Source: a candidate division KSB1 bacterium
GTDB lineage: Bacteria > Zhuqueibacterota > JdFR-76 > DREG01
Direction: 5' to 3'
NCBI GenBank assembly: GCA_022566355.1
Contig: JADFJB010000013.1
Location: 1 to 54,610, forward strand
Length of the DNA stretch: 54,610 bases
Shown here: in pieces, positions 16,584-26,069 of the stretch
How the letters are laid out: each line of letters begins with the position of its first letter
Numbering within the stretch: the first letter of the stretch is position 1
The notes under the pieces: generated by a model
Told to the model about the DNA's origin: nothing
Databases searched by the model: none
Seen by the model: the letters and a program-made list of their open reading frames with translations, nothing else
Made by a program: the position numbers and the translations under genes

Positions 16584-19500
16584 ATGCATCTTTCAGAATT
16601 TTCAATAAAGAATCCCGTTACAACACTTACTATAATGATCTGTATTTGTGTGATGGGAATAATTTCTCTTAGAAAACTTCCTCTTACATTCTTACCCGAA
16701 ATATCTTCATCCAGATTAAATGTTTCAGTCCCATATCGCTCTTCATCTCCGGAGGAAGTTCAGGAGATGATTACAGTTCATGTTGAGGATGTATTAAGTT
16801 CTATCAGTCGCTTGGAAAGATTAACATCAAGGTCTTCAGCGAGTAATGCTAATGTCAGTCTGGAGTTTGAAGACGGAGTTGATATGGATTTAGCCGCCAT
16901 GGAAGTACGGAACCGAATCGATTTGGTATGGTCGAAATTACCGTCTGACGTCGATCGGATTCAGATCAGACGTTGGCAATCCACAGACATTCCAACATTA
17001 ACTTTCACCGTATCCTGGGATAAATCTAAGGATAAATTGCATGATTTAGTCGAATATCAGATCGTTCCTCGCTTACAAAGAATAGATGGCGTAGGCAATG
17101 TAGATTTAAGAGGGATCGACCAGAAAAAAGTATTGGTGGAAATGGATCAAGAGTTATTACGTTCCCATAATATTGATTCATTTAATTTGTTGCAAAGTCT
17201 GCGTAGCAATAATCTAAACCTCTCTGCAGGTTATATTTTTGATGCAGGGAAAAAATATAATTTGCGAGTTATTGGAGAATTTAAATCTATTGATGAGATT
17301 AAAAGAGTGCCAATTACAGGTACTAATCTTTATCTCGAGGATGTTGCAACTGTCCGGTATGATGCACCTGAGAAAACGCGATTTCAGCGTCTAAATGGCA
17401 AAGATGCCATCAGTTTAAGCATTTATAAAACATCCAGCGCCAACGTTGTTGAGGTTTGTGATAAAATAAAAATAATGTTAAATGATCTTAAAAATGATAC
17501 CCGGTTTTCTGATTTAAACGTCCTCATATATCGCGATCAATCGCAAGAGATTACCAATAGCCTTAACTCCCTCAGAAATTCTGGCATCATTGGGGCGATA
17601 TTAGCCATCCTGGTTCTCTATGTTTTTCTGCGAAAAGTACGAAGTACAATCATTATCGCTACCGCCATTCCGATATCCATATTGTTTGCATTGTTTGTCA
17701 TGTACCTATTGCGTTTAAAACCAATCAGCTCCCCAATTACACTTAATTTAGTTTCTATGATGGGCATGGTGTATGCGATTGGTATGTTAGTCGATCCTGC
17801 TATTGTTGTTGTGGAAAATATTTTTCGTCACAAACAAGAAGAAGGGCTGTCTGCACGCCAGGCGGCAATCATTGGTAGTAAGGAAGTGGGAATGCCGGTA
17901 GTTGCAGCAACTGCTACTTCCATGATTGTTTTTCTACCCTTACTGATGCTGGAAGGCGGTTGGATGTCACGAACTATGAACGATTTCGGTCTCGTTATTT
18001 GCAGCATCCTCTTTTCATCGATGGTAATTGCCGTGACTCTTGTTCCTCTTATGTGTTCAAAATTATTTGTAGGCAAAGAGAAACCCAAAAGTGAGCAGAT
18101 GGTCAAGCTCGGAGTAATTTATTCAAAGATATTGGGATGGACTCTCAATCACCGTATGATTACTTTAGGAGCTGCCGTCCTTGTATTTATTTTTGCTTTT
18201 AAAATACACGGAATGATTGATCGAGAATTCCAAGGTCGAACTCCAACACGTCGTCTGGATTTTAGAGTAGATGTTCCTTCTTCTTATAAAGTAGCTCAAA
18301 TTCAAAATATGTTTGCTGGGATAGAAACTGACTTGCTTGACAGAAAGGAAAAATTGGATATTAAAGCAATTAGTTCAAATTATGGCAGAGGTCGGGATAA
18401 CCGTGGAGGCAGAGCACGTTTAACAGTTTATTTAAATGAGGATCCAAAGACAAGCTTATCATCAATGGATATTATGGATAGTGTTCGGCAGGTTTTTCCA
18501 AAATTGCCCGGCGTTACATTTCGACAAAGCAGGTCAATGCATATGGCTTCCGGCGGCTCTTCATTGAATATTGATCTCAAGGGTGATAACCTGGAAGTGT
18601 TAACCTTGATTGCTGATGAAGTCATGGCTCAACTTGCTGATGTACAGGGTTTGAAAAATCTTGAGACAAGTTATGAAAGCGGACAAGAAGAAATCCAGAT
18701 CGTTGTTAATAGATCGCGTGTAAACCAGGTTGGATTATCTTCTCAGAGAGTTGCTAACAGCATTCAATCCGCCCTTTCCAGAAGAGGTGTTAGCCGATAC
18801 AAAACAGCCGACCGAGAAGTTGATATTGAATTAACATTGAATGAAGAAGATCGGACCGGTATTGAAAAACTCCGTAATCTTTCTGTGGAGAACCCATCAA
18901 ACGATATGGTACCCCTTTATACTATGGTAGATATGGGAATCAGAAAAGGGCCGGAGAATATCGAAAGAGAAAACCGGAGAACCACGCTTAGTATCACCGC
19001 AGAGTTAACCGGACGCGGGATATTTACAGCAACCCAGGAAGTGACTGAAAGACTATCCGGGCTTGAATTACCGCCTGGGTATTCCTGGAGTTTTGGCCAG
19101 AATTTTAGACGGTGGCGTGAATCTGAAAGTGTTTCGGTTTTTGCGATAATTTTAGCATTGCTTCTTATCCTCATGGTAATGGCAGCGCTTTTTGAGTCGC
19201 TCATTCACCCATTCACAATTATCACTTCCGTAGTGTTTGCAATCATCGGTGTATTCCTGATCTTCTGGCTAACTGATACGAATCTCAGCAGTTATTCATA
19301 CTTGGGAATTTTGGTTGTTTGCGGTCTCGTTGTTAATAATGGAATTATTTTGATCGATCATATTACCAGGTTGCGCAAAAGCGGTAAAAATCGCCGAGAT
19401 GCAATTATAAGAGGTGGGGTTGATAGAATTCGCCCCATTTTGATGACAGTAGCAACAACTAATTTGGGTTTACTCCCTTTGATCATACCTATGTTTCTTC

Positions 19501-19673
19501 CGTCCATATTTGGTCCGATTGAAGGCCGATCCGGTCAATGGGCTCCGATTGGATTGGCTATTTTTGGAGGTCTTACAACTTCCACTTTCCTTACTTTAAT
19601 CATTTTACCAACATTGTATTCATTAATGGATGATTTAAAGAATAGCTTTGTAAGGGTTTTCCAAAGAGTATAA
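16584..19673 (+). CDS. RND-family efflux pump, inner-membrane subunit (first of two)
   Basis: A 1029-residue pump starting at the ATG at 16584, with GAGG 9 bases before it; the in-frame TTG at 16578 is rejected. It has the two-fold RND plan: TM1, a large periplasmic loop, TM2-7, a second loop and TM8-12. The proton-relay region reads MLVDPAIVVVEN: D404 is kept, while the second Asp of the AcrB DD pair is proline (P405). The AcrB lysine of TM10 is Asn (N918 in VVNNGIILID). These changes point to the Asp-poor relay of one large RND branch rather than AcrB-type drug pumps. It expels hydrophobic compounds or metals; the substrate is unknown. Confidence 0.9.
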   Translation: MHLSEFSIKNPVTTLTIMICICVMGIISLRKLPLTFLPEISSSRLNVSVPYRSSSPEEVQEMITVHVEDVLSSISRLERLTSRSSASNANVSLEFEDGVDMDLAAMEVRNRIDLVWSKLPSDVDRIQIRRWQSTDIPTLTFTVSWDKSKDKLHDLVEYQIVPRLQRIDGVGNVDLRGIDQKKVLVEMDQELLRSHNIDSFNLLQSLRSNNLNLSAGYIFDAGKKYNLRVIGEFKSIDEIKRVPITGTNLYLEDVATVRYDAPEKTRFQRLNGKDAISLSIYKTSSANVVEVCDKIKIMLNDLKNDTRFSDLNVLIYRDQSQEITNSLNSLRNSGIIGAILAILVLYVFLRKVRSTIIIATAIPISILFALFVMYLLRLKPISSPITLNLVSMMGMVYAIGMLVDPAIVVVENIFRHKQEEGLSARQAAIIGSKEVGMPVVAATATSMIVFLPLLMLEGGWMSRTMNDFGLVICSILFSSMVIAVTLVPLMCSKLFVGKEKPKSEQMVKLGVIYSKILGWTLNHRMITLGAAVLVFIFAFKIHGMIDREFQGRTPTRRLDFRVDVPSSYKVAQIQNMFAGIETDLLDRKEKLDIKAISSNYGRGRDNRGGRARLTVYLNEDPKTSLSSMDIMDSVRQVFPKLPGVTFRQSRSMHMASGGSSLNIDLKGDNLEVLTLIADEVMAQLADVQGLKNLETSYESGQEEIQIVVNRSRVNQVGLSSQRVANSIQSALSRRGVSRYKTADREVDIELTLNEEDRTGIEKLRNLSVENPSNDMVPLYTMVDMGIRKGPENIERENRRTTLSITAELTGRGIFTATQEVTERLSGLELPPGYSWSFGQNFRRWRESESVSVFAIILALLLILMVMAALFESLIHPFTIITSVVFAIIGVFLIFWLTDTNLSSYSYLGILVVCGLVVNNGIILIDHITRLRKSGKNRRDAIIRGGVDRIRPILMTVATTNLGLLPLIIPMFLPSIFGPIEGRSGQWAPIGLAIFGGLTTSTFLTLIILPTLYSLMDDLKNSFVRVFQRV

Positions 19674-19727
19674 GAATCCGGCTCTAAATCTGTTTTTAAT
19701 AATTTGAGAATGATAAAGGCGCTATAG

Positions 19728-22700
19728 ATGCGAATTGTTTCGTTTTCCATTAATCGTAAAGTCACTGTGTCGATGATTTTTTTGGCCTCAGTCGTCTTCG
19801 GTATGATTGCCTTCGACCGTCTTGCGCTGGATTTATTACCTGATATATCTTACCCAACAATTACTGTGCGGACTGAATATACTGGAACAGCTCCGGCTGA
19901 AATTGAAAACCTGATTTCCAGACCCATTGAAGAAAGTGTCGGTGTTATTAATGGTGTTGTGCGGGTAAGTTCTATTTCTCGACCAGGAGTTTCAGATGTA
20001 ATCGTAGAATTCGATTGGGATACCAATATGGATTTTGCATCGTTAGATGTAAGAGAAAAGCTCGATCTATTAAATCTACCCAATGATGCCGAACAGCCTA
20101 TTTTACTTCGGTACGATCCTGCGTTAGAGCCTATATTGCGAATTGGCTTATTCGGAGACCAAAACTTAATCTCTATGCGTTTGTTTGCTGAAAAAAGTAT
20201 TAAACAAGATTTAGAAAGTCTTGAGGGTGTAGCTTCAGTTCAAATTATTGGAGGATTAGAGGAAGAGATTCATATTGAAATCAATCAAAATAGAATGTCC
20301 AATTTAAATATTCCCATTTCTCTAGTATCAAATAGATTAGCACAAGAAAATATCAATTTAACCGGTGGAACACTAACAGAAGGGGATATGGAATACATTG
20401 TACGGACAATAAATCAATTCCGAACAGTTGAGGAAATCAACGAAATTATAGTAAGGCGTGTTGAAGGAGCGAATATACTTCTAAAAGATATTGGCAGTGC
20501 GTATAAAAGCTTTAAAGAAAGAAAAATAATTACACGGATTAGCGGCCTTGAGTGCGTGCAAATAGAAATTTTTAAGGAAGCAGATGCAAACACAGTTAAA
20601 GTAGCAAAAATGGTTAAAGAAAAAATTGCTAGTTTGTCTGAAAACTTATCTAGGAGCAGATCCAATTTAAAACTGGAAATAATTACTGATCAATCAAGAT
20701 TCATTAAACAATCAATCGACGATGTGTTGTTGTCTGCAATTATTGGTGGCATATTAGCTATGATTGTCTTGTTCTACTTTTTAAAGGATGTTTTAAGTAC
20801 TTCTATAATCAGTTTAGCTATTCCTATTTCTGTCGTGGTAACCTTCTTTTTAATGTTCTTATCGAATGTTTCCTTAAATATTATGTCGTTGGGCGGACTT
20901 GCACTCGGAATAGGAATGCTTGTGGATAATGCTATCGTTGTTCTAGAATCTATTGATCGATATAAGAAAAAAGGTGATTCCCCTCCTGAAGCAGCGCTTA
21001 AAGGCACTACTGAGGTAGGCAAAGCGGTTATTGCCAGTACTCTTACGACTATATTTGTGTTTGTCCCAATCATTTTTGTGGAAGGAATTGCAGGAAAACT
21101 TTTTGCTGACCAGGCTTTGACTGTGACATTTTCTTTGATGGCATCCCTTTTTGTAGCATTAACCTTAATTCCTATGCTATCCAGCCTAAGAGGCTCCTCT
21201 GAAGAATTAGAAGAAATTCCTATAACTCAAACTGACATTTCAAAAAAAATAATCGGTTTGGTAGAGTCATTTTTGGCTATTATTTCAAGGACGGTCAAAA
21301 CAATATTTATTTGGATTGGCCGAGTATTAAATTTGATTTTGACTCCAATTTTCTGGTTGTTTGATCTATTTTTCAACAGGATATTCAATGCTTATCCAGG
21401 GGTTTTGCATTGGTCTCTAAATCATCGGTTAGTAGTTATTTCGCTAGCTTTTGGATTAATGGCTCTCACTTTGATAGGTTATCGTTTCATTGGATCGGAA
21501 TTAATTCCTGAAATAAGCCAGGGTGAATTTATGGCTGAAATAAAGTTATCCAGCGGGACGCCATTAGAAGAAACTGATGAACTCATGACGAATATGAGTG
21601 CGATTGCCAAACAGGATGAAAATATCCAAGAGATCTTTTTAACATCAGGAGCCACCTCAAAACAAGCTGCATCTGCCGGACAAGAACGTGAAAATATCGG
21701 GGAATTATACATTAGGTTAATAGAGGGGAGCTCTCGAGAAACCGAAGAAGCAGTAATAAATAATTTACGGAAATTATGGCAGGATTTTCCTGGCTTGGAT
21801 GTAAAATTTAGCCGTCCGACGTTTTTTAGCTTTAAAGCCCCAATTGAAATCGAAATAAAAGGTTACAATCTAAAGGCTCTTGAGGACATTTCAAAAGATC
21901 TGGCTGAAAGAATGCGAAAAATTCCTGGTCTCGTCGATGTGAAAACTTCCTTAGAAGGCGGAAATCCAGAAATTCAAATTGCTTTTAATAGGGAGAGACT
22001 TGCATCTCTTGGAACAGATGTGGCTAGTGTAGCACAACTTATTCGCGATCAAGTGCAGGGAACAATTGCTACGGAATTTTCACGCTTAGACCGTCGAATC
22101 GATGTCCGAGTAAGAGCACAAGAAAATGATCGAAACACATTGGATGCATTAAGAAGACTTATCATTAATCCAACTGATAATGTAAATGTTCCACTCTATT
22201 CAATTGCGGCGATCAATGTGGAAAAGGGTCCCAGCGAAATCCGCCGTATAGATCAGGAACGTGTGGCACTGGTTTTTGCAAATCTGGAAAATCTGGATTT
22301 AAGCTCTGCCGCAGATGAAATTCAAAACATAATTGATTCAATGACTTTACCCGAACAATTCACTATTTCTATCGGAGGTCAAAATAAGGAAATGTCAGTT
22401 TCGTTTGACAGTATGCGTTTTGCTATTCTCCTGGCTATTTTTCTAGTCTACCTGGTAATGGCCTCCCAATTTGAGTCGTTGCTGCATCCGTTTGTGATCA
22501 TGTTTACAATTCCTTTTGGGTTAATTGGTGTGATACTAATCCTTCTTCTAACGAATACTACCATTAGTGTTGTAGTACTCATAGGTGTTATAATGCTTGC
22601 CGGTATAGTGGTAAACAATGCTATCATTTTAGTGGATTATATTAACAACTTGCGAAGAACTAAAGGGCTGGCAAAAACGGATGCAATTAAAGAAGCCTGT

Positions 22701-22916
22701 GAAGTTCGTTTGCGGCCGATTTTGATGACAACCACAACGACAATCTTGGCTTTACTACCCATGGCTATAGGATTTGGGGAAGGTTCAGAATTAAGAGCTC
22801 CCATGGCTATTGCCGTAATTGGGGGGTTGGCTCTTTCCACAATGCTTACATTAATTCTTATTCCGACGGTTTATAGCTTAGTCCAATTTAAAGAATTACC
22901 AATTGTAGAAGTTTAA
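19728..22916 (+). CDS. RND-family efflux pump, inner-membrane subunit (second of two)
   Basis: A 1062-residue RND pump, 54 bases after the first. It is a paralogue rather than a duplicate: similar architecture, but different residues throughout. TM4 reads MLVDNAIVVLES with D400 kept and N401 in place of the second Asp; TM10 reads IVVNNAIILVDY with Asn for lysine. Between TM6 and TM7 there is an insertion of about 65 residues (roughly 500-565) rich in Ile, Phe and Trp (IFIWIGRVLNLILTPIFW), probably an amphipathic or re-entrant membrane element. With one adaptor encoded upstream, the two pumps may form a mixed trimer, as MdtB and MdtC do, or share the adaptor. Confidence 0.9.
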   Translation: MRIVSFSINRKVTVSMIFLASVVFGMIAFDRLALDLLPDISYPTITVRTEYTGTAPAEIENLISRPIEESVGVINGVVRVSSISRPGVSDVIVEFDWDTNMDFASLDVREKLDLLNLPNDAEQPILLRYDPALEPILRIGLFGDQNLISMRLFAEKSIKQDLESLEGVASVQIIGGLEEEIHIEINQNRMSNLNIPISLVSNRLAQENINLTGGTLTEGDMEYIVRTINQFRTVEEINEIIVRRVEGANILLKDIGSAYKSFKERKIITRISGLECVQIEIFKEADANTVKVAKMVKEKIASLSENLSRSRSNLKLEIITDQSRFIKQSIDDVLLSAIIGGILAMIVLFYFLKDVLSTSIISLAIPISVVVTFFLMFLSNVSLNIMSLGGLALGIGMLVDNAIVVLESIDRYKKKGDSPPEAALKGTTEVGKAVIASTLTTIFVFVPIIFVEGIAGKLFADQALTVTFSLMASLFVALTLIPMLSSLRGSSEELEEIPITQTDISKKIIGLVESFLAIISRTVKTIFIWIGRVLNLILTPIFWLFDLFFNRIFNAYPGVLHWSLNHRLVVISLAFGLMALTLIGYRFIGSELIPEISQGEFMAEIKLSSGTPLEETDELMTNMSAIAKQDENIQEIFLTSGATSKQAASAGQERENIGELYIRLIEGSSRETEEAVINNLRKLWQDFPGLDVKFSRPTFFSFKAPIEIEIKGYNLKALEDISKDLAERMRKIPGLVDVKTSLEGGNPEIQIAFNRERLASLGTDVASVAQLIRDQVQGTIATEFSRLDRRIDVRVRAQENDRNTLDALRRLIINPTDNVNVPLYSIAAINVEKGPSEIRRIDQERVALVFANLENLDLSSAADEIQNIIDSMTLPEQFTISIGGQNKEMSVSFDSMRFAILLAIFLVYLVMASQFESLLHPFVIMFTIPFGLIGVILILLLTNTTISVVVLIGVIMLAGIVVNNAIILVDYINNLRRTKGLAKTDAIKEACEVRLRPILMTTTTTILALLPMAIGFGEGSELRAPMAIAVIGGLALSTMLTLILIPTVYSLVQFKELPIVEV

Positions 22917-22924
22917 TTCTTAAT

Positions 22925-23098
22925 ATCAATTATCATGATCTATTCATAAACCTTATTACTTTCGTCCCGGAGGGATCTATTTTGCAACTAATTTATACTT
23001 ACAATTTTACTATTTACTTTTTATGGAAATAGATTCTTCCTTACATAAGGAAATTTTAAGCTTAAAAGCTGATTCATGAATTATCCAGGTTTATTAAT
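22925..23098 (-). repeat. MITE-like palindromic repeat, inverted copy
   Basis: The right end reads TTCATGAATTATCCAGGTTTATTAA and the left end CTATTCATAAACC, matching in reverse the ends of the copies at 50792, 52789 and 54371. Between them are the shared TTTTAAGCTTAAAA block and a TCCCGGAGGGATC core. It fills nearly the whole gap between the second pump gene and the HU gene, where no coding frame was seen. Confidence 0.6.
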
Positions 23099-23167
23099 AA
23101 AAAGAAAAAACAAAATAAGAAATCTTTTTGTTTTTTTTCCTTGCTTTTCTTTTTATTCTTTCGTTAA

Positions 23168-23194
23168 TTCCTTAATAATAAAATAATTAAGGAA
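23168..23194. promoter_or_regulatory. Perfect inverted repeat ahead of the HU/IHF gene
   Basis: TTCCTTAAT at 23168-23176 and ATTAAGGAA at 23186-23194 form 9-base arms around a 9-base A/T spacer. It ends 6 bases before the GGAGG ribosome site. A repressor site or a leader hairpin that controls HU level are both possible. Confidence 0.35.
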
Positions 23195-23215
23195 CAATAT
23201 GGAGGTTTCGAGGCG

Positions 23216-23521
23216 ATGAAGACTACCATAACAAAGAGGGATATCGCTAAGCGAGTTGCCCGGGAAGTGGATGAAAAATTTCCATTAGCGGAAAAAGTGG
23301 TGTCTGCATTATTTACAATCTTGCGAGAAGTTATGGCAGAGGCTGACCCGGAAGTAAGGATCGAGATTCGTGACTTCGGAGTTTTCGAAGTAAAAACAAC
23401 CAAAGCAAAACCCAAAGCTCGTAATCCTAAAACAGGTGAAATTGTTTATGTTCCCCCCAGGAGGAAGACTCATTTCAAACCTGGAAAAATGCTCAAAGAG
23501 GAATTAAAGAAGCCGCTTTAG
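23216..23521 (+). CDS. HU/IHF-family DNA-binding protein
   Basis: A 101-residue nucleoid protein. It has the two N-terminal helices (TKRDIAKRVAREVDEKFPLAEKVV) and the beta-arm region, with IEIRDFGVFEVKTTKAKPKARNPKT containing the RNPKTGE tip that inserts into the DNA minor groove. It bends DNA as a dimer and helps shape the chromosome and promoters. Length and the PRRKTHFKPG ending fit HU/IHF; which of the two cannot be told, and a single homodimer is likely. Ribosome site GGAGG ends 10 bases before the ATG. It stands alone ahead of the pilus operon. Confidence 0.93.
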   Translation: MKTTITKRDIAKRVAREVDEKFPLAEKVVSALFTILREVMAEADPEVRIEIRDFGVFEVKTTKAKPKARNPKTGEIVYVPPRRKTHFKPGKMLKEELKKPL

Positions 23522-23579
23522 CAAATCTATTTTGAAATAATCTAAGTTCTACCTATTTACATACTCACCATAATTTGCG

Positions 23580-23596
23580 TGGCGAAATCCTCGCCA
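23580..23596 (+). terminator. Hairpin after the HU/IHF gene
   Basis: TGGCGA and TCGCCA arms with a 5-base loop AATCC, followed after 7 bases by a T-rich run. It lies 59 bases beyond the HU stop and before the pilus operon. The rest of the gap (23522-23812) is AT-rich and should hold the pilus promoter; no convincing -35/-10 pair was identified. Confidence 0.4.
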
Positions 23597-23812
23597 TTAT
23601 CCATTTATTTTTCAAATTCGTCTATTTACATTCGCTTCATTTGCTTTAAACTAAGTGTAATCGAAATCCAATTGACTTAAGAATATTGTTATAAAGTACG
23701 AATTTGTGTAACAGAATAATTATTAATAAAGAAAAACATGAATATAGTCGAAATTTAATAGTGTAAACTACATTATCAGAAAACTATTAATTTATTTTTT
23801 CAATTTGAAAAT

Positions 23813-26026
23813 ATGTCTGAAAATAGACTTTTAAAATTTCAGCAAAAGGAAAATAAAAAAGAGACTGAATCAGTTGATTTATTACCGGATATGGATTTGT
23901 TAGATCTTACTGATCTTTCATTTTTAATGAATTATTCGCTCGATGAACCGGAAGATCAAGATAATAAGGCAATTAATGCTCAAAACAGTTGGGTAGGATC
24001 AAGCATTGTTGCTGCAACAAAATCCTTGTCAGAGGATGAAGAAGATTCTTCTGAAACTTTTAGTAAAGCCTTGAAAGACGAATTCTTAGGGTTAGTTTCC
24101 AATGACGACGATATAGCTAAAACTGACAACCAGAAACAGAAATATCAATTCTCGACTGAAACCGGTATTCTTTCCAATGAGAATCGAGCTAAACAGGAAA
24201 TGTCAAATGAAGACGAGGATTTGGAGCAAATCGACATAACGCGCAACATAGATGATCAGAATTATCAATCAACTATAGTAAGTAAAAAATTTTTATGGAT
24301 TGGAGCGCAAGAAAAGATTCAAATTGGATTAGATATAGGCAAACAAAACATTAAGTATGTCGTGGTTAAGAAATTGGGGAACCGAAATATAGTACTAGCA
24401 TTTGGCATACATGCAAATACTTTGAATAAAAATGCCAGTGAGAATGAAGTTGTCGACCTAATAATTGACGAAATGAAACTTTTTTCTGCCTTCCCCAAAG
24501 CTCGCTTTGCGTGGAATGTTTATGGTCCCAAAGTAGGGATGAAACAGATTTCCCTTCCTAGCATGAAAAAGCAGATGATAGTTGCCGCTGTTATCTGGTC
24601 AGCTAAAAAGGATATGAACCTGGAAGAAGAAAATGCAATCATTGATTTCATTGATTTGAATGAAAAAGATAGAAAAGAAGATAAACATCAGCTACTTGCT
24701 GTTGGCTGTGCCGAAGATGTTGTTATATCCATGGCTTCTGCTTTCCTCGCAAGAAAAATCACTCCATTCAAAGTAACGCCATTGCCAATATCACTCTGGA
24801 AACTTTACAAAGACTCAGTAGAATTTGATTCGAAGCATTGTGTTGCTCTTATTGATATTGGCACAAAAACTACCATAATCGCCTTTATAAATAATGGGGT
24901 TTTGGAGTTCTTTCGAGAATTTCAAACTGGAGGGAAGGATATAACAGAAGCTTTAATGAGTACTATCTTTTATCATGGAAAACCTTATCAACTAGATGCG
25001 GCAAAAGCTGAGGAATTAAAACGCACGTTTGGATTTCCACAAAATGATTTAGAGGACGTAACGGCAGATAATGTCCCGGTAAAAGAATTTTCAGTTTTGA
25101 TCCGACCAATTTTAGAAAGGCTCGGCAATGAGGTTCGTCGATCAATTGATTACTATAAAGAACATTTTTCAGCACCAAACTTAGATTGGGTTTTCTTGCT
25201 TGGTGGCAGTTCAAATCTTAAAAATTTTTCATCATTCATGTCAGAATTTGTTGAAGGGGAAATTAATACTCTGACTCCTTCAGCTGAAATGGCGGATGAA
25301 TTTTCAGAGTTGGATATTAGCACTTTTCGGGATAGATTCCTCGAATTGGCTTTGCCTTATAGTCTTGCAATAGACAATGATAAAAGCCTCAATTTATTAC
25401 CGCCATACATCAAGAAATTACAAAAATTATTCCTGATTAAAAAAGCCTCAATCTATGGTGTTATATTTGGATTTATTTTATTAGGACTTTTTTCGGTGTT
25501 CGCTCAACTCAACTCAAAGAATTATCAATCCGAATATGAAATGTTACAAACTCAATTTAAGAGATTAGAACCTCTCAAAAGGGAACATGATGCCTTAAGA
25601 ATTGAACAAGTAAATCTTTTAAATAAAAAAAATATTTACAGCGAAGAATTAATATTGGAAAATCCACTTCCCACAATTATGCAAGCTGTCGCAAATTTAG
25701 TTCCCAAGGGAATGGCTTTACGATCTATGGTTCTGGAGGAATCCGTTTCAAACGTTGAAATCCAAAATTCGAAGAGAAACAGGGCAAGCAAAAAATCTAA
25801 AAATAGTAAATCCAAAAAATCTGATAACGCTGACAATATGGATAAAGTCCTTTTATTATCGGGTGTTACATTAAACCCAGGGCCAGACGCCGGAATTAAT
25901 ATTGCAGATTATATGCTAAACCTTAGTAAAACCGGGTTATTTGAATCTGTTAAACTGGAAAGTCAAAATTACAATCAAAGAGAAGATGAATTAAGCTTTA
26001 AGATTGAAGCAGTCATTGGAAAATAA
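23813..26026 (+). CDS. PilM-PilN fusion protein of the type IV pilus assembly platform
   Basis: 737 residues joining two normally separate pilus proteins. Residues about 1-165 are an acidic, low-complexity extension with no recognised domain. Residues 170-525 form the actin-like PilM fold: IQIGLDIGKQNIKYVVVK (phosphate 1), ALIDIGTKTTI (phosphate 2) and WVFLLGGSSNLK (adenosine motif). At 526 comes LNLLPPY, the PilN segment that docks into PilM, then a membrane helix (about 545-567), a coiled coil and a PilN periplasmic domain to 737. A Lys/Ser-rich insert (about 655-680) lies inside the PilN part. It links the cytoplasmic motor to PilO, PilP and the secretin. It is the first gene of pilMN-O-P-Q-T. 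Confidence 0.9.
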   Translation: MSENRLLKFQQKENKKETESVDLLPDMDLLDLTDLSFLMNYSLDEPEDQDNKAINAQNSWVGSSIVAATKSLSEDEEDSSETFSKALKDEFLGLVSNDDDIAKTDNQKQKYQFSTETGILSNENRAKQEMSNEDEDLEQIDITRNIDDQNYQSTIVSKKFLWIGAQEKIQIGLDIGKQNIKYVVVKKLGNRNIVLAFGIHANTLNKNASENEVVDLIIDEMKLFSAFPKARFAWNVYGPKVGMKQISLPSMKKQMIVAAVIWSAKKDMNLEEENAIIDFIDLNEKDRKEDKHQLLAVGCAEDVVISMASAFLARKITPFKVTPLPISLWKLYKDSVEFDSKHCVALIDIGTKTTIIAFINNGVLEFFREFQTGGKDITEALMSTIFYHGKPYQLDAAKAEELKRTFGFPQNDLEDVTADNVPVKEFSVLIRPILERLGNEVRRSIDYYKEHFSAPNLDWVFLLGGSSNLKNFSSFMSEFVEGEINTLTPSAEMADEFSELDISTFRDRFLELALPYSLAIDNDKSLNLLPPYIKKLQKLFLIKKASIYGVIFGFILLGLFSVFAQLNSKNYQSEYEMLQTQFKRLEPLKREHDALRIEQVNLLNKKNIYSEELILENPLPTIMQAVANLVPKGMALRSMVLEESVSNVEIQNSKRNRASKKSKNSKSKKSDNADNMDKVLLLSGVTLNPGPDAGINIADYMLNLSKTGLFESVKLESQNYNQREDELSFKIEAVIGK

Positions 26027-26029
26027 TAA

Positions 26030-26069
26030 TTATTAAAATGGAAAAAAAATTATTAAAATGGAAAAAAAA
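26030..26069. repeat. Exact 20-base tandem duplication across the pilO start
   Basis: The unit TTATTAAAATGGAAAAAAAA occurs at 26030-26049 and again, exactly, at 26050-26069. Each unit carries an ATG (26038 and 26058). The first opens a frame of only 15 codons ending in TAG; the second is the real pilO start. Confidence 0.9.
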
